In this document: positions 11,301 to 21,359 of the stretch, piece after piece | How positions within the stretch are numbered: position 1 is the first letter of the stretch | Layout of the letters: each line of letters starts with the position of its first letter | NCBI GenBank assembly: GCA_933228915.1 | Contig: OW121821.1 | Coordinates: 39,022,731 to 39,086,730 of the forward strand | Length of the DNA stretch: 64,000 nucleotides | Reading direction: 5' to 3' | Origin: Telmatherina bonti | Taxonomy: Eukaryota; Chordata; Actinopteri; Atheriniformes; Telmatherinidae | The notes under the pieces: generated by a model | What the model saw: only the letters and a program-made list of their open reading frames with translations | Database searches by the model: none | Told to the model about the DNA's origin: nothing | Program-made: the position numbers and the translations under genes

Positions 11301-13111
11301 GTGCTCCTTCTCAGGATCCACGTCAATGGAGTCCAGACGGACCTGAGCTGTGCTGCGAGGCTGCCGCTCATTCTGCACGGCTACAGCAGAGAAAAAGATG
11401 AGGAAGGTTGGACTTTAACCTCCCAGAGAGACGAGTGTGCGTCTCTGAGGTACGATTATATAAATGAGACAAAGACTCACCATCTTTATTCATGCCTGCC
11501 TGCAGGCACTTCTTCAGACGGCATGCCTGGCACTGGTTGCGATGAGCTTTGTCCACTGGACACATTCCAGTTCCAGCCTGGCACCTGTTGACCCAAAGTC
11601 AAGCATTTAAAGGAAGAATACACTCAAAACAAACAGAGAAACTGTATTGATTTTTTTTACACATGAAGTTATATCTAATACGCTAATAAACAGAAGTACA
11701 TTTAGTACATTTAGTAGTTTGATGCAGCATGAATGAACAAAGCCAACTAAACTAATGAGAAAACTGACAAATTATCCACAAATAATGAAATAACGAACCT
11801 TTTGATTTACTGAATTATGAACGTTTAGATATTAATAAATCAGTCAACCAAAGATTTCTACTGCAGCTTTTCCCGCTTTATGCTTTTTCAAGGATTTTTC
11901 CACCATTAGAAATGATTTTTATTAGGGAGTGAAACAGTTGTACATTTTGATTCAGACATTACTGGAAATCCCAAAGACTTATAACTAATATTTAATTATT
12001 TTTTTCTTTTATTAATATTGTTTTGGTAAAGAGCCGGTTTGTTGGTCAACTTGATTGTTATTATCTTTTTTTTATTTTTTATGAATAGACAAAACAAAAA
12101 GTATTGCCAGATTTTTTTTTAGCAGACTGTAATTCAGATTACTTTTTTAAGAATTTATAGAAAAATTAAACAAAATGAATTTGTGAATTTTGGTTCAAGT
12201 GCTTTTAATATTGTTTTTAAATGAGCTTGACGTTTATTTTAATTGACAAACTTTAAAAAAGTTTGTTGGACTGAATGACTCACCTTTTATTTTGGCACAT
12301 TTTCTTGTAATGCCTCATAATATTATGCCTAAAATGCTGCATCTTTGTCATTTTTACATAAAATTAATACATTAATTTCCTCTTATTCCCCCACATTGCT
12401 CCTTAGTACAACATCTATGTTCAGTCAGGTGGAAGCATTTAGTAACCATGGACATGTGCGCCTTCTCTTGCCTGTAAATGAGTCTCCTCCTCACACTGCG
12501 TTTGAAGAAGCCGCTGCATCCGTTGCAGGCGTAGATGCCATAATGTTTTCCACTGCTGGTGTCGCCGCACACTTTGCAAACCAGAGCCGGACTCAGAGCC
12601 TTTCCCAGGCCTGGACTTTTGGCTGTGAGTCGAGCACAGATCAGTTTGGTTACTGTCATTAACTCGGCCTGGTCTTGTTTCATACACATGCCTGCCATCT
12701 GTGCTGTTCTGCATGTAGCTCCACAGTCAGTTAACATATAAAATATTCCATTATCCAAAACATCCGAACAAAGCCGTCATGACAACCAGAACTAAGCTGA
12801 TATGGCATTTTCTCTGTTTTAAACTGTAAATATTTTCATTTAGAAACATTTGTTTTTTGTCATGATTCATTATTAAATGTGTTTTTCTACCTGAATTTGC
12901 TTCATCTAAGTTCCTGTCTTCTATTTTTTCAGCCTCCCTGTTGAGGGCCGAGGCTGCATCCCATCTTTTAGAGCTCTCAAACAGCTGTTGGTGCAGGTGA
13001 ACATGCAGGGCTCTTACCTCCTCTGCTGTCCTCAGTCCCACCACTGCTGGAAGATTCTGTTGGAGACGAGGATGGCATCATGGGGATCTTCGACAGGTGA
13101 TCCTCCATCAT
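8360..13111 (-). CDS. nr2e3: Photoreceptor nuclear receptor NR2E3, complete coding region
   Basis: Orphan nuclear receptor that represses cone genes and supports rod genes in photoreceptor nuclei (family knowledge). Coding exons, minus strand: 13111-13018, 12622-12472, 11584-11481, 11380-11087, 10829-10651, 9849-9609, 9234-9129, 8492-8360. They sum to 1302 nt, 433 codons plus TAA, with every phase matching. The C4 DNA-binding domain starts at Cys47-Cys50; finger 1 contains HYGIYACNGCSGFFKRSV with the NR2E3-type P box CNGCS, and finger 2 contains CPVDKAHRNQCQACRLKKC. The hinge has 13 consecutive Ser. The ligand-binding domain runs from about residue 220 to the end, which reads PMEKLLCDMFKN as in vertebrate NR2E3. 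Two adjacent ATGs could start it; the first is used here. Human NR2E3 is 410 residues, so the length is normal. Intron 2 begins with GC instead of GT. Confidence 0.96.
10516..10640. repeat. (AAATT)n pentanucleotide array in nr2e3 intron 5
   Basis: About 25 copies of AAATT with one interruption near 10,566-10,575. On the transcribed strand the array is (AATTT)n and starts 10 bases after the exon 5 donor site (10,650). It therefore sits directly behind the 5' splice site of nr2e3. Confidence 0.97.
12470..12471 (-). other. Non-canonical GC donor of nr2e3 intron 2
   Basis: Exon 2 ends ...ATT TAC AG and the intron begins GCAAGA. The next exon starts G TGC CAG after the acceptor CAACAG, which rebuilds Arg82-Cys83 between the two zinc fingers. 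The next GT downstream (12,443) is in a phase that would break the frame of exon 3. AG|GCAAG is the known consensus of the GC-AG minority class. Confidence 0.85.
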
Positions 13112-13459
13112 TTTTCTATACAAAATTCTCTTCGAAGGATTGACGAATGGAGAGTCTGTGCTGTGTACTTGTCCCTTTTAGCTGAATTAGAAATATTTAA
13201 GTAAAAATGTCCAGAATCGATACCTAAATAAAGTTTTCTTTGGTTTTAGCGCTCCGGGTGGACAGATGGCAGCCTCTACTGGGTTGCAGCCGGCGGTGTA
13301 GGGATGCAGATGGGCTGGGGTCCTGCCATGAGCTCGAGCTGACACTTGTTGCACGTCAACAGGTTGCGTGTCCTCTCTGTGGCCGTCGGGGTCTGTCACT
13401 GTCTGCGGGTTCTCCTCGGCAGCAGGTCCTCAAAAGGGAGCCCAGGGGGTGGAGGGGGA

Positions 13460-13466
13460 GGATTAG
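13460..13466 (-). promoter_or_regulatory. Possible CRX/OTX site upstream of nr2e3
   Basis: CTAATCC on the minus strand, about 350 bp upstream of the nr2e3 ATG, matches the core bound by the photoreceptor factors CRX and OTX2. A seven-base match is weak by itself; only the position makes it worth noting. Confidence 0.25.
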
Positions 13467-14668
13467 CCCCAAGCGCTGTGTAAGCAGCATGCTTATTTGT
13501 CATCCTCTTAATCTTTACTGTTCATCTACTGGATCAATCAGTCACATTGCCAGAACATAGGTGCAGCTCAGACACAGATCTTCACCGATCCTGCAAACAG
13601 AAACAGAATAAACGGAAAACCCTGATGACTCTTCAAACTTGTGCTTCACAGCTGAAGAGCTGTAACTTTAGACCGGTTCCCATCCTGCTCCGTCCTCTCG
13701 TGTCTCCACTGTCCACATCAGTCAACACTCCTCTTCTGTATCTGCATTTAAAGGGATGATTACAAGAAGTGCTCATCATTATATTTACCAGCCTCTTTAA
13801 TTTGTATTTCCCCTCCTTTCTTTCCTTTTTAGCCTCTGAATTCCAGCCCATTTCCCCCTGCTGTATATTTGATCTGTGTGATTGCCTCCCGTTCATAATG
13901 ACTTCCAGTGTTTGCTGAGGAGCTGCCTATTAACTCCCTTTTTGGACAAGCTGAAGATCATCCGCTTCCCCCTGGATGCCAGAGAGAGAGGTCACAGAAG
14001 GAATAATAGAGTTTTGAATGGCTGATGTTTGGACTGACACTAATTTAGCTCATTCAGAAGGATCTGCCGTTTACTATGAGGAAACTGGAATGATGATATA
14101 TGTGGCATTTACATAAGCAGATGTTATGAGATATAAAAAAAACAAGAAAAAGCATCAAGGAGTGTACAAAAGATATGAGAAAAAAACATGCAGCTGTAAA
14201 AATGAAAACTCAGGCCAGGTTTGTCATGATTAATACAATAAAAACCCTAAAACACACATACATTGTGGAGGAATCCTACAAAAAGCTGCAATGTTCTAAC
14301 TGTAAAACACAAAGCAGATGTTAAACAACACTTGTGCTGTTAATGAGACCAAGTTCTGGCCCATTTTCATCCCTCCTGTCTTCATACAGTTGAGCGGTTT
14401 AGGAGGACACGAGCTGCCGTGTTTCTGACATCTGCAGTCGTTTATCTGTTTACAGTTTCTTCTGAGCTTTTAATGTGTCAACAACGGCACAAAAGGCTGA
14501 ACTTAGATCAGAACCATGAATGTGTTAAGGAGTCACTAACTTTATTAATATGCCAAAACTAAGAAGAGAGTAATTATTCTTAATCAAAGATACATTCAGC
14601 CAATCGCTGCTGGTCCACACTGAGAGTTCAGGATTAGTCTCTTCAGACTGTGTCCCGCTACTTCCTTT

Positions 14669-14881
14669 CAGGGGTGGGCAGCTCCTGCAGATGTTAGGGG
14701 TTTCCCTGCTGCAACACACCTGACTCAAATCAGTGGGCAATTAGCAGATAGTGCAGAGTTTGATGTCAAGCTTTGCACAAGTCTGCAAATCAAATCTGAT
14801 GTGTGTCAGGTGTGTTGCAGCAGGGAAACTCCTAACATTTGCAGGACAGCAGCCACTGAGGACTGGAGTTTCCCTCCCCTG
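14669..14881. mobile_element. Palindromic hAT-type miniature element
   Basis: The two halves are inverted copies: the left arm contains GTTTCCCTGCTGCAACACAC and the right arm contains GTGTGTTGCAGCAGGGAAAC after reversal. The termini are CAGGGGTGGG and CCTCCCCTG. No ORF. The same family recurs at 16.15, 18.60 and 58.39 kb. Confidence 0.7.
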
Positions 14882-15111
14882 CTGTAGCCTGTCTCCAGCT
14901 GCTTATTGGACTGGGTAGGTTTGTCATCAGTGTGTTTTTAAGGCTTTCTAACTGAAGCTGCAATCTGTGACGCTACTAACAATAATTATACTAAGCTAAA
15001 ATATCAGGGGGGAGCATTTTTCTAGCACACCTGTGTTAATCTGTGGGAATGAAACATTGTCACTGTTTCTAGAAATACTCAAAGGTTTACTGGAACAATC
15101 TGGAAAGCCTA

Positions 15112-15348
15112 ACATCCATTCATTTTGCAAATCCTGCTTATTCCAATACAGGGTCACTGGGTTAGGGTCAGGGTTAGGCTGGGCCCAAGACAGGTTACCA
15201 GTCCATCACAGTAAGACAAACCACTTACGCTCGCACGCATTCCTAGGAGGATTTCAGAGTGACCAGTTAATGTAACCAGCATGTGTTGGGATGGTGGGAG
15301 GAAGCTGGAGTACCCAGAGAGAACCCACACAAACACAGGGAGAACATA
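15112..15348 (-). repeat. Teleost SINE-like repeat, tail on the left
   Basis: The order of blocks (CATCCATTCATTTT tail, CAGTCCATCACAG, GTGACCAGTTAATGTAACC, ATGGTGGGAGGAAGCTGGAG, AGAGAACCCACACAAACACA) follows a very common teleost repeat read in reverse. A second copy lies at 27.97-28.25 kb. The tRNA-like head is missing here. Confidence 0.6.
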
Positions 15349-16151
15349 GAACACAGAAACCTCCACACATCTTTTGTTTAGTTAAATAAAAACAGTGACA
15401 TTTTGTAATCAAATTGGTATTTTTGGAGGTTAAAAATAATTTAGACAACTACATATTTAGTATTTTTGGATTGGGACCGAAAGATTTTGGAAAGATTTGT
15501 AAAACAGTTTTTCGTGGGGGATTTTTTTTTTTTTTTTTTTAATTCTTTAATAGCCTGAAAGCTTTGGAAATTTGTTCTGTTGACATTTAAATAAAAGAGA
15601 TATTTGAATCATTTCATATGGACTACCACAACCAAGATGCAGCCAAAAGTTGAAGGAAAAACTACCTGAAGGGACAAAAAAAAGTCCCTGAAAACCGACT
15701 ACAGTTGAGGAATTGGGGACTGGAAATGACCTGCGTTGAGTCTTTATCTTGTCAAGTTCAGTCTAATTTCCAAACCTTCACATGTTGGTGGTTTGTCGGA
15801 ACTTCTGATGCCGCGCTACAAAGCACTGGATGGCCCTTTTTTAGACTCCAATTTAATTAAACCAAACATCTTGTAAGGATAAAACTTGCACGGGAGCTGA
15901 GAGGAACCCCTGCATCTGGCTGTACTGTCCAGTGTTCCCAGTCGGACTTTGTCTTTCTCCATCTCACGTGTCATGGCTCTAAGATGGACAAGGTGCCTCT
16001 TCCTGAGGCCCCTCTCAGTTCTGCACTCCTGTCAATGAGTCTGATTGTAACTGAAAATGAGCACTTCATGTCAGAATGTGCACCTTGGGGGTTCTGTTGC
16101 AGATCATGGCACCAGTCTTACCGGTTTGGGACGACAAACATAAACTCCAGA

Positions 16152-16330
16152 TCAAGGATCTCCAACCCCGGTCCTGCAGGTTTTCCAAGTGTTCCTGCTG
16201 GAGCACACTTTACTCAGAGTCAGACAACCTCTGCAAATGTCTGCTAAATATACATTGAGTTCAGTCAGGTGTGTTGCAGCTGGGACACCAGGAAAACCTG
16301 CAGGACACTGGTCCTGGATTGGGGATCCCT
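16152..16330. mobile_element. Palindromic hAT-type miniature element, diverged
   Basis: Inverted arms: AACCCCGGTCCTGCAGGTTT on the left, and AACCTGCAGGACACTGGTCC followed by TGGATTGGGG on the right. Same family as the copy at 14.67 kb, with a TGTGTTGCAGCTGGGACACC inner arm. Non-coding. Confidence 0.6.
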
Positions 16331-16899
16331 GCTCCAGATTAAGTAAAAGTAAATACTTTTCTAGAGTGGCCAGCATTGCGTCCCATTGTTGTAGGAGGAC
16401 TTACAAGCTTGAAGATGAAACACTTTAGTGATGAAGCGCCAATCGGAGAGCTTGTTTAGCAACCTAACAATATTAGTTTAGTAATCTTGTCACGGCAGTG
16501 GGTTCAAAGCTAAAAACGAGCATTGTGAACATGCAGCTGTATTAAAACTTTGACTTTTTCTAAAAGTGCTCCAAAGCAGCAGTGAGAGTGAAAGAAACAG
16601 TAGTTAAGTCATTGTGCAGTCATCTTAACAACAAGCGAAGACTCTGCAATGTTCTGCTTTTCCTTTTCCTACTGTTTTCATCTCATCTTTTGATAAATAG
16701 CTGCAATACTTCAATCTATTTGTTTCTAATCTGTTTTGTAAACATCTGTCTTTCCTGTTTGGTTCTCATCTGTTAAACCCTGAAAATCATTTTTTGCTTG
16801 GAGAGCAAAATAATCTGTCGATGTCAGCGTGTTTCAGCCCCGACAACAACAAGGCCTGGCCATAACTGGAAAAAAACAGAGTGGAAAGCAGTTAAGTAG

Positions 16900-17200
16900 A
16901 TTAGAGTTTGACCACATTTTGTCTGCCTGGGCACCGGCCGCTGTCACCAGAAGACTTGAGGGGGGAAGAGACTCAATTAGCTCAAAAGATTAAAAGAGCA
17001 GCAAAGACACCCTTCTTGTGGGCATCTTTAGCCATATGGTGGCTACTCTCTTCACCCTTGGTCAAGACATTGTTGACCTTTGTGAGATTTAACACTTAAT
17101 TAGTCTTCTAAGGTCAGCGGTCTGGGGGCTTTCTGTGGGGATTCACCCAATTACACACCAATCCCGTTCGTGTATCAATTAATTCTTAAGTAGAAATCCA
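16900..17200. promoter_or_regulatory. Possible conserved non-coding element
   Basis: A repeat-free block of higher complexity than its surroundings. It contains four homeodomain-type cores (TCAATTAGC 16,974; TTAATTAGT 17,096; CAATTACAC 17,149; TCAATTAATT 17,177) and two nuclear-receptor-like half sites (TGACCTTTG and AAGGTCA). Conservation cannot be judged from one sequence, so this is a pattern-based suggestion. Confidence 0.25.
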
Positions 17201-17769
17201 TCTATCTGTTTCTAGTTTGCATTATGAGTTGACAAACTGTTGTATGGACAGCTAGGAGACATTTTAAAAAGCTGCAGCGTTAGTCAAGGTAGTATTTTAT
17301 GCGTTTAATTTTGCTATCCATCCTCACATCAGTTATATTCTCCATGTTTTTTGCCTTTAGGATGGTTAAACAGATCCATCAGCTCGTGCATTTGGGACTA
17401 AATTTACCCACGGCATGATGTGATCCTGCACCAGTGGCTTGGTATGTTATCTGATTTGCTGTTTGCCTTGTTTTTTAAATTGCTTTTAGTTTTTGGGATT
17501 TTTATTTCTTATTCTTTGCACATAAACTGCCGTCCCTTGTTGCTTTGTCATGTGAATTCTCACCTCTGCCCTGAACGGTGCCATTTTAATAATCTTACTA
17601 TTGTATTTTTCTGGCCCACTTAATTAGTCATCTTCTTAAATTGGCATTTATTTTCTGTTGAATTTGGAGAAACCACTTATATTATTAGTTGTGTTCAGCC
17701 TTTTAAATGGTTCTTGTTTGATTTTCTTCTTGCAAATTGCTGTTAGTTTGTACATTTTGCCAATAAACC

Positions 17770-18223
17770 ATCCATCCATCCATCTTCTGCCGCTTATCTG
17801 GGGTCGGGTCGCGGGGGCAGCAGCCTCAGCAGGGAAGCCCAGACTTCCCTCTCCCCAGCCACATTTGCCAACTCTTCAGGGGGGATCCCGAGGCGTTCCC
17901 AGGCCAGCCGAGAGATATAATCCCTCCAGCGTGTCCTGGGTCTTCCCCTGGGTCTCCTCCCAGAGGGACGTGCCTGGAACACCTCACCAGGGAGGTCCAG
18001 GAGGCATCCTGACCAGATGCCCGAGCCACCTCAACTGGTTCCTCTCGATGCGAAGGAGCAGCGGCTCTACTCTGATCTCCTCCCGGATGACCGAGCCCCT
18101 CACCCTATCTCTAAGGGAGAGTAGGAACGTAGATCCACTGGTAAATGGAGAGCTTCGCCTTCTAGCTCGGCTCCTTCACCACAACAGACCAGCGCAGAGT
18201 CCGCATTACTGCAGACACCAGAG
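17770..18223 (-). mobile_element. Rex3 (RTE clade) LINE, short 5'-truncated copy
   Basis: The minus strand encodes the Rex3 C-terminal end (RPSGRRPRGRPRTRWRDYIS ...) and ends in a GATGGATGGATG tail. The element is bounded by a perfect 12-bp target-site duplication, TGCCAATAAACC, at 17,758-17,769 and 18,224-18,235. Compared with the copy at 24 kb it lacks about 100 bp at position 18,120 (GGGAGAG joined to TAGGAACG). Only the 3' part of the reverse transcriptase ORF remains, so it is inactive. Confidence 0.93.
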
Positions 18224-18604
18224 TGCCAATAAACCTAATTTGCTATGGCAGGGGGGGATTGAATCATTTTTACTGCAGCTATACCATTCAGTTTTATCTA
18301 GCTGTTTCTTCTTAGACTAGTCACACACAGTTGTTCTCTAAATCATTTTAGTGCACATTCAAACCCAGACAGTCCTGTAGGGACGTCTGGCACCTTCCTC
18401 TGCTTTGGTTTGTTTTTTAACACCGCACTCGAAAGAAGAGAAGCGAATCACCTGAACATCATTTTGCTGTTACAACAACTGATGGTTTGGGGCTATTTTT
18501 TTTCCAAAACCACCATTTAGCACGAACAAAACAATAAGAAAATTCAGCTCATCAGGACCAAAAAGGACTTGTTCACCACAAGTAAACAATAAAGCAATAA
18601 CATT

Positions 18605-18786
18605 TCAAGGGTGTCAAACTCCAGTCCTCAAGCACCGGTATCTGGCTGGTTATTGTTGTTTCTCACACCAACACACCTGATTCAAATCAAATGGATAGAG
18701 CAGCTATTTGTCAACCTATGTATTACTTTAAGTCACGTGTGTTGGAGCATGAAGACAATAAAAACCTGAGGACTGGAGTCTGACGG
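18605..18786. mobile_element. Palindromic hAT-type miniature element
   Basis: Left arm GTGTCAAACTCCAGTCCTCA and right arm CCTGAGGACTGGAGTCTGAC are inverted, with inner arms CACACCAACACACCTGATTC and CACGTGTGTTGGAGCATGAA. Non-coding and aged. Confidence 0.6.
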
Positions 18787-19276
18787 TTGTGATTCATGCA
18801 GACTTTTGGTATCCAGTTTTCACTAGAAAACAGTAAGAGCAGGAGAGGCAGCAAAATATTCAGCGTGTTGCTGGACATCTCTTCCTTTCTTTTGTACACT
18901 GAATGGTTCGTTTGCAGAAAACTGCACCAGGATTTACCTGCAAGTGAGGTGAGACCCCCACTTTTCCAGCAGATCAGAGTTCACATTCATGCTGCATGTA
19001 TGCTTTTCTATGCTGTTGTCTAAGGGGGAGACGTACTATGCACTCTGGAAAAAAGTATTTTTCCAGGTATGAAGCTGGACACAGTAGTTCTGTGGTGGAG
19101 TAGCAGATGAGGAAGGAAGTATGTAGCAATTTGGACAATACCGCATGAAACTCTGCTGTCTGTAACACCCTGAGAAGCTCCTGCAGTGAGAGAGGTTCAG
19201 GAGATCCCAACGGCCACAAGACTGCACAGCAATAACTGTTAATCCAAGAGACCTTGATGAAATACTTATCTTGCAG

Positions 19277-19805
19277 TTAGAGTGAAACCTGCGGTACCAC
19301 AGTGCGGTGTACCAGAGGCTGTCACAGCTGGAGCCTCAACAGAGCTACAATGTCTGGAGAACGAGGGCTCCTCAGTGTCGTTGGTTCCACAACAATGAGG
19401 AGCTTCCACGGGATCTCAAAAAACAGCCCAAGATTTGTCAACTTCTCCTACAGCATCAATCCCGACACTGGAGGGCTGAAATTTTGACGTGTGAGGAAAG
19501 AAGAAGCAGGCAAGTACGACTGCCAAGCAAAGAACGAGGCAGGCCATGCACATAGCTCTCCACAAATAATGGAAGTCTATGATGTTGACATACTTGGAAT
19601 TTTCCTCAAGTCGACTGCTGGATTGGCTTTATTCATCCTTTTCGCAATTTGCTTTTATTCTTTTAGACGCATGTGCCTTCACAATAAAGATCACAGTGAA
19701 AGTTACAACTGGCCAGCTCAAAACAATGGTATTAATTATGGTGATGCGGATGAGGGATATTTTTACACAAGTTTTCATTCATCATCAAAAAAAAATATAT
19801 ATTAG
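19277..19805 (+). pseudogene. JAM3-like junctional adhesion molecule, truncated pseudogene
   Basis: JAM-C is an immunoglobulin-type cell-adhesion receptor of tight junctions. The segment reads, across three frames, a second Ig domain (RVKPAVPQCGVPEAV..., then CRWFHNNEELPRD, then SPRFVNFSYSINPDTG), then KYDCQAKNEAG and MEVYD, a membrane segment (GLALFILFAICFYSF), and a cytoplasmic tail with ESYNWPAQNNGINYGDADEG. This is the order and spacing of JAM3. Two frameshifts (near 19,370 and 19,420) and a TGA at 19,485-19,487 disable it. Ig domain, membrane segment and tail are fused without introns, unlike JAM genes, so it looks like a retrocopy. The first Ig domain is missing. A splice-acceptor-like TTGCAG stands exactly at the family's usual exon start. 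Confidence 0.8.
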
Positions 19806-20202
19806 GCAACCATTACTCTACTGGACAATGTGGATCTGTCTATCTGAATAATGACATCTGACAAAGTCTTGGAGGCAAACATAGTTTTATTGTTGCTTTA
19901 AACAACCTGAACTCATAGAGCCATGTTACCTGTTGTGATAAAACACACTTTCTTGTTCTGTGTCACCAGCTCCTACATCATCTGTCTCTTCATGCATTAT
20001 GCAACTTAATATATTCATAATGCCCTGGTGGTTCCTTTAATATCGTATGTGCAAAGAAGCTCATAAGTGCTGCATTATTACTTTATGATTTATTAAAATG
20101 AATATTTGCTTGTGGGGCTTTTGTAACCCTCGTTTATTATTGATTTAGGTATGATCACTGAAATTTACTTAATGGTGATGGATTTAAATATTTATTTCTG
20201 CT

Positions 20203-21152
20203 TTAACCCTCTGATGAATGAATTATTAAAAAGATCAATGCCACACATATTCAACATATATTTTACTTCTACAGACATGTACAGACACTTTTCTGTCTTC
20301 AAAATCATTTCCCTTTTTATTTATTTGATCTATGCTACAGAAATAGTTATAATAATATATTGCCATGTTTATATAATAGAAAATATTTTATAAAATGAAC
20401 TTGTATAATTTTCTTGTCGTGTTTATCAGATGTAAACTTTTATACTTTTTACTTATTATTCAGTGAGTGGAAGTGTATAGTGGGACTCTCTTAAAGCTGG
20501 GGTAGGTAAGCTTGCTCAGAGACATTTTATTCTGGGTGAAGTTCCTCGTCCTTATAGTAGTCTATACATGTTGTAATCATGAACAATAAGAAATATAGTT
20601 AGACCCCTCACTTTACCGTAAATCTGTAAAAACTCTGACCAATCCAAACGTTCAGACCCAAAAGGAGTTGTTCATTTCTTATATTTTGTAAGCTTCTTCT
20701 CCCGGCTCCCCTCCTCCCCCTCCAGCAGCGCATACCTGATAGCCACACCCTGCATATAAACAGCGTGTTAGGATGAAAATACAAAGTAGTGAAGAAGAAA
20801 CTCGGAAGGCAAACATGGTGGAGAAAATGCAGGAAGGATTTCCCCGACCCGGCTCGGTTTATTTACCTCCTCCCACTAAACAGCCGAGAAAGATTGTTGC
20901 TGGAAAAAGCTGCGAATAAAAAGGCCTTGGATCACGCAAGGAGCAGAACCAGAGGGGGTGGAGCCAAGACATGGGGAGGAGCCAAGACAGGGCGTCACTT
21001 TCACATCTTGCTCCCCAACATTACCAATCCCAGCTTTAATGTCCACTGAAGTGAGAAAATTGTAAATATACCACTCTCACTTATGAATCTACTTGAAAAC
21101 AACCTTATAATTGCTGAACACTGTTGTGGACATGATGTATCAAAGGGTTAAA
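20203..21152. mobile_element. TTAACCC-ended miniature element with an insert
   Basis: The outer ends are inverted: TTTAACCCTCTGATGAATGA on the left, and TTTTAACCCTTTGATACATC when the right end (AAAGGGTTAAAA) is reverse-complemented. The flanks of the inner insert (20,380-20,490 and 21,040-21,150) align with an uninterrupted copy at 37.43-37.70 kb, for example TGTCCACTGAAGTG and GTGGACATGATG. Non-coding. Confidence 0.65.
20491..21039. mobile_element. TTAA-flanked non-autonomous DNA transposon inside the 20.2-kb element
   Basis: The termini are inverted with 17 of 19 matches: TTAAAGCTGGGGTAGGTAA on the left and TTAAAGCTGGGATTGGTAA from the right end. Both ends begin with TTAA, compatible with a piggyBac-like TTAA target duplication. 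The related repeat at 37.6 kb lacks this segment (ACTTTACTAATGTCCAC), so it is an insertion. A GA-rich ORF of 86 codons inside shows no transposase similarity. Confidence 0.65.
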
Positions 21153-21294
21153 AACGTATTTTCTGCTGATTTTTATTCAGGAGAACTTGAATGGAACAAA
21201 GCTTTGTTGTGAATTAGAGTAGAAGGATCTGTACCCCGGTGTTCATATTCCTGCTATAGGCTACTGTTCCATTCTGTCTCCTCTTCTTTTCCAG

Positions 21295-21354
21295 GCTGTC
21301 AAACTGGGTGCTGTTGTCTCTGCGATGGTTCACTGATCTTCATGCACTAATTAT
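21295..21354 (+). CDS. Candidate 60-nt exon, unknown gene
   Basis: A strong pyrimidine tract and acceptor (CTCTTCTTTTCCAG) and donor (AT|GTGAGT) flank 60 bases open in the frame LSNWVLLSLRWFTDLHALI. One base completes the first codon and two are left over at the end. I do not recognise the product. It could belong with the other plus-strand candidates at 28.6 and 33.7 kb, but no joining exon was found. Confidence 0.3.
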
Positions 21355-21359
21355 GTGAG

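Noticed and set aside
11145..11591. 148-codon Gly-rich plus-strand frame
   Set aside because: Antisense to nr2e3 exons 3-4; the Gly-rich part is the complement of the Ser repeat.
12372..12471. Continuation of nr2e3 exon 2 past the GC site (RQEKAHMSM...)
   Set aside because: Reading through would lose the conserved Arg-Cys start of finger 2, and the next GT is in the wrong phase for exon 3.
15160..15182. Telomere-like GGGTTAGGGTCAGGGTTAGG
   Set aside because: Only two or three imperfect units inside a SINE-like repeat; a variant of the repeat rather than an interstitial telomere.
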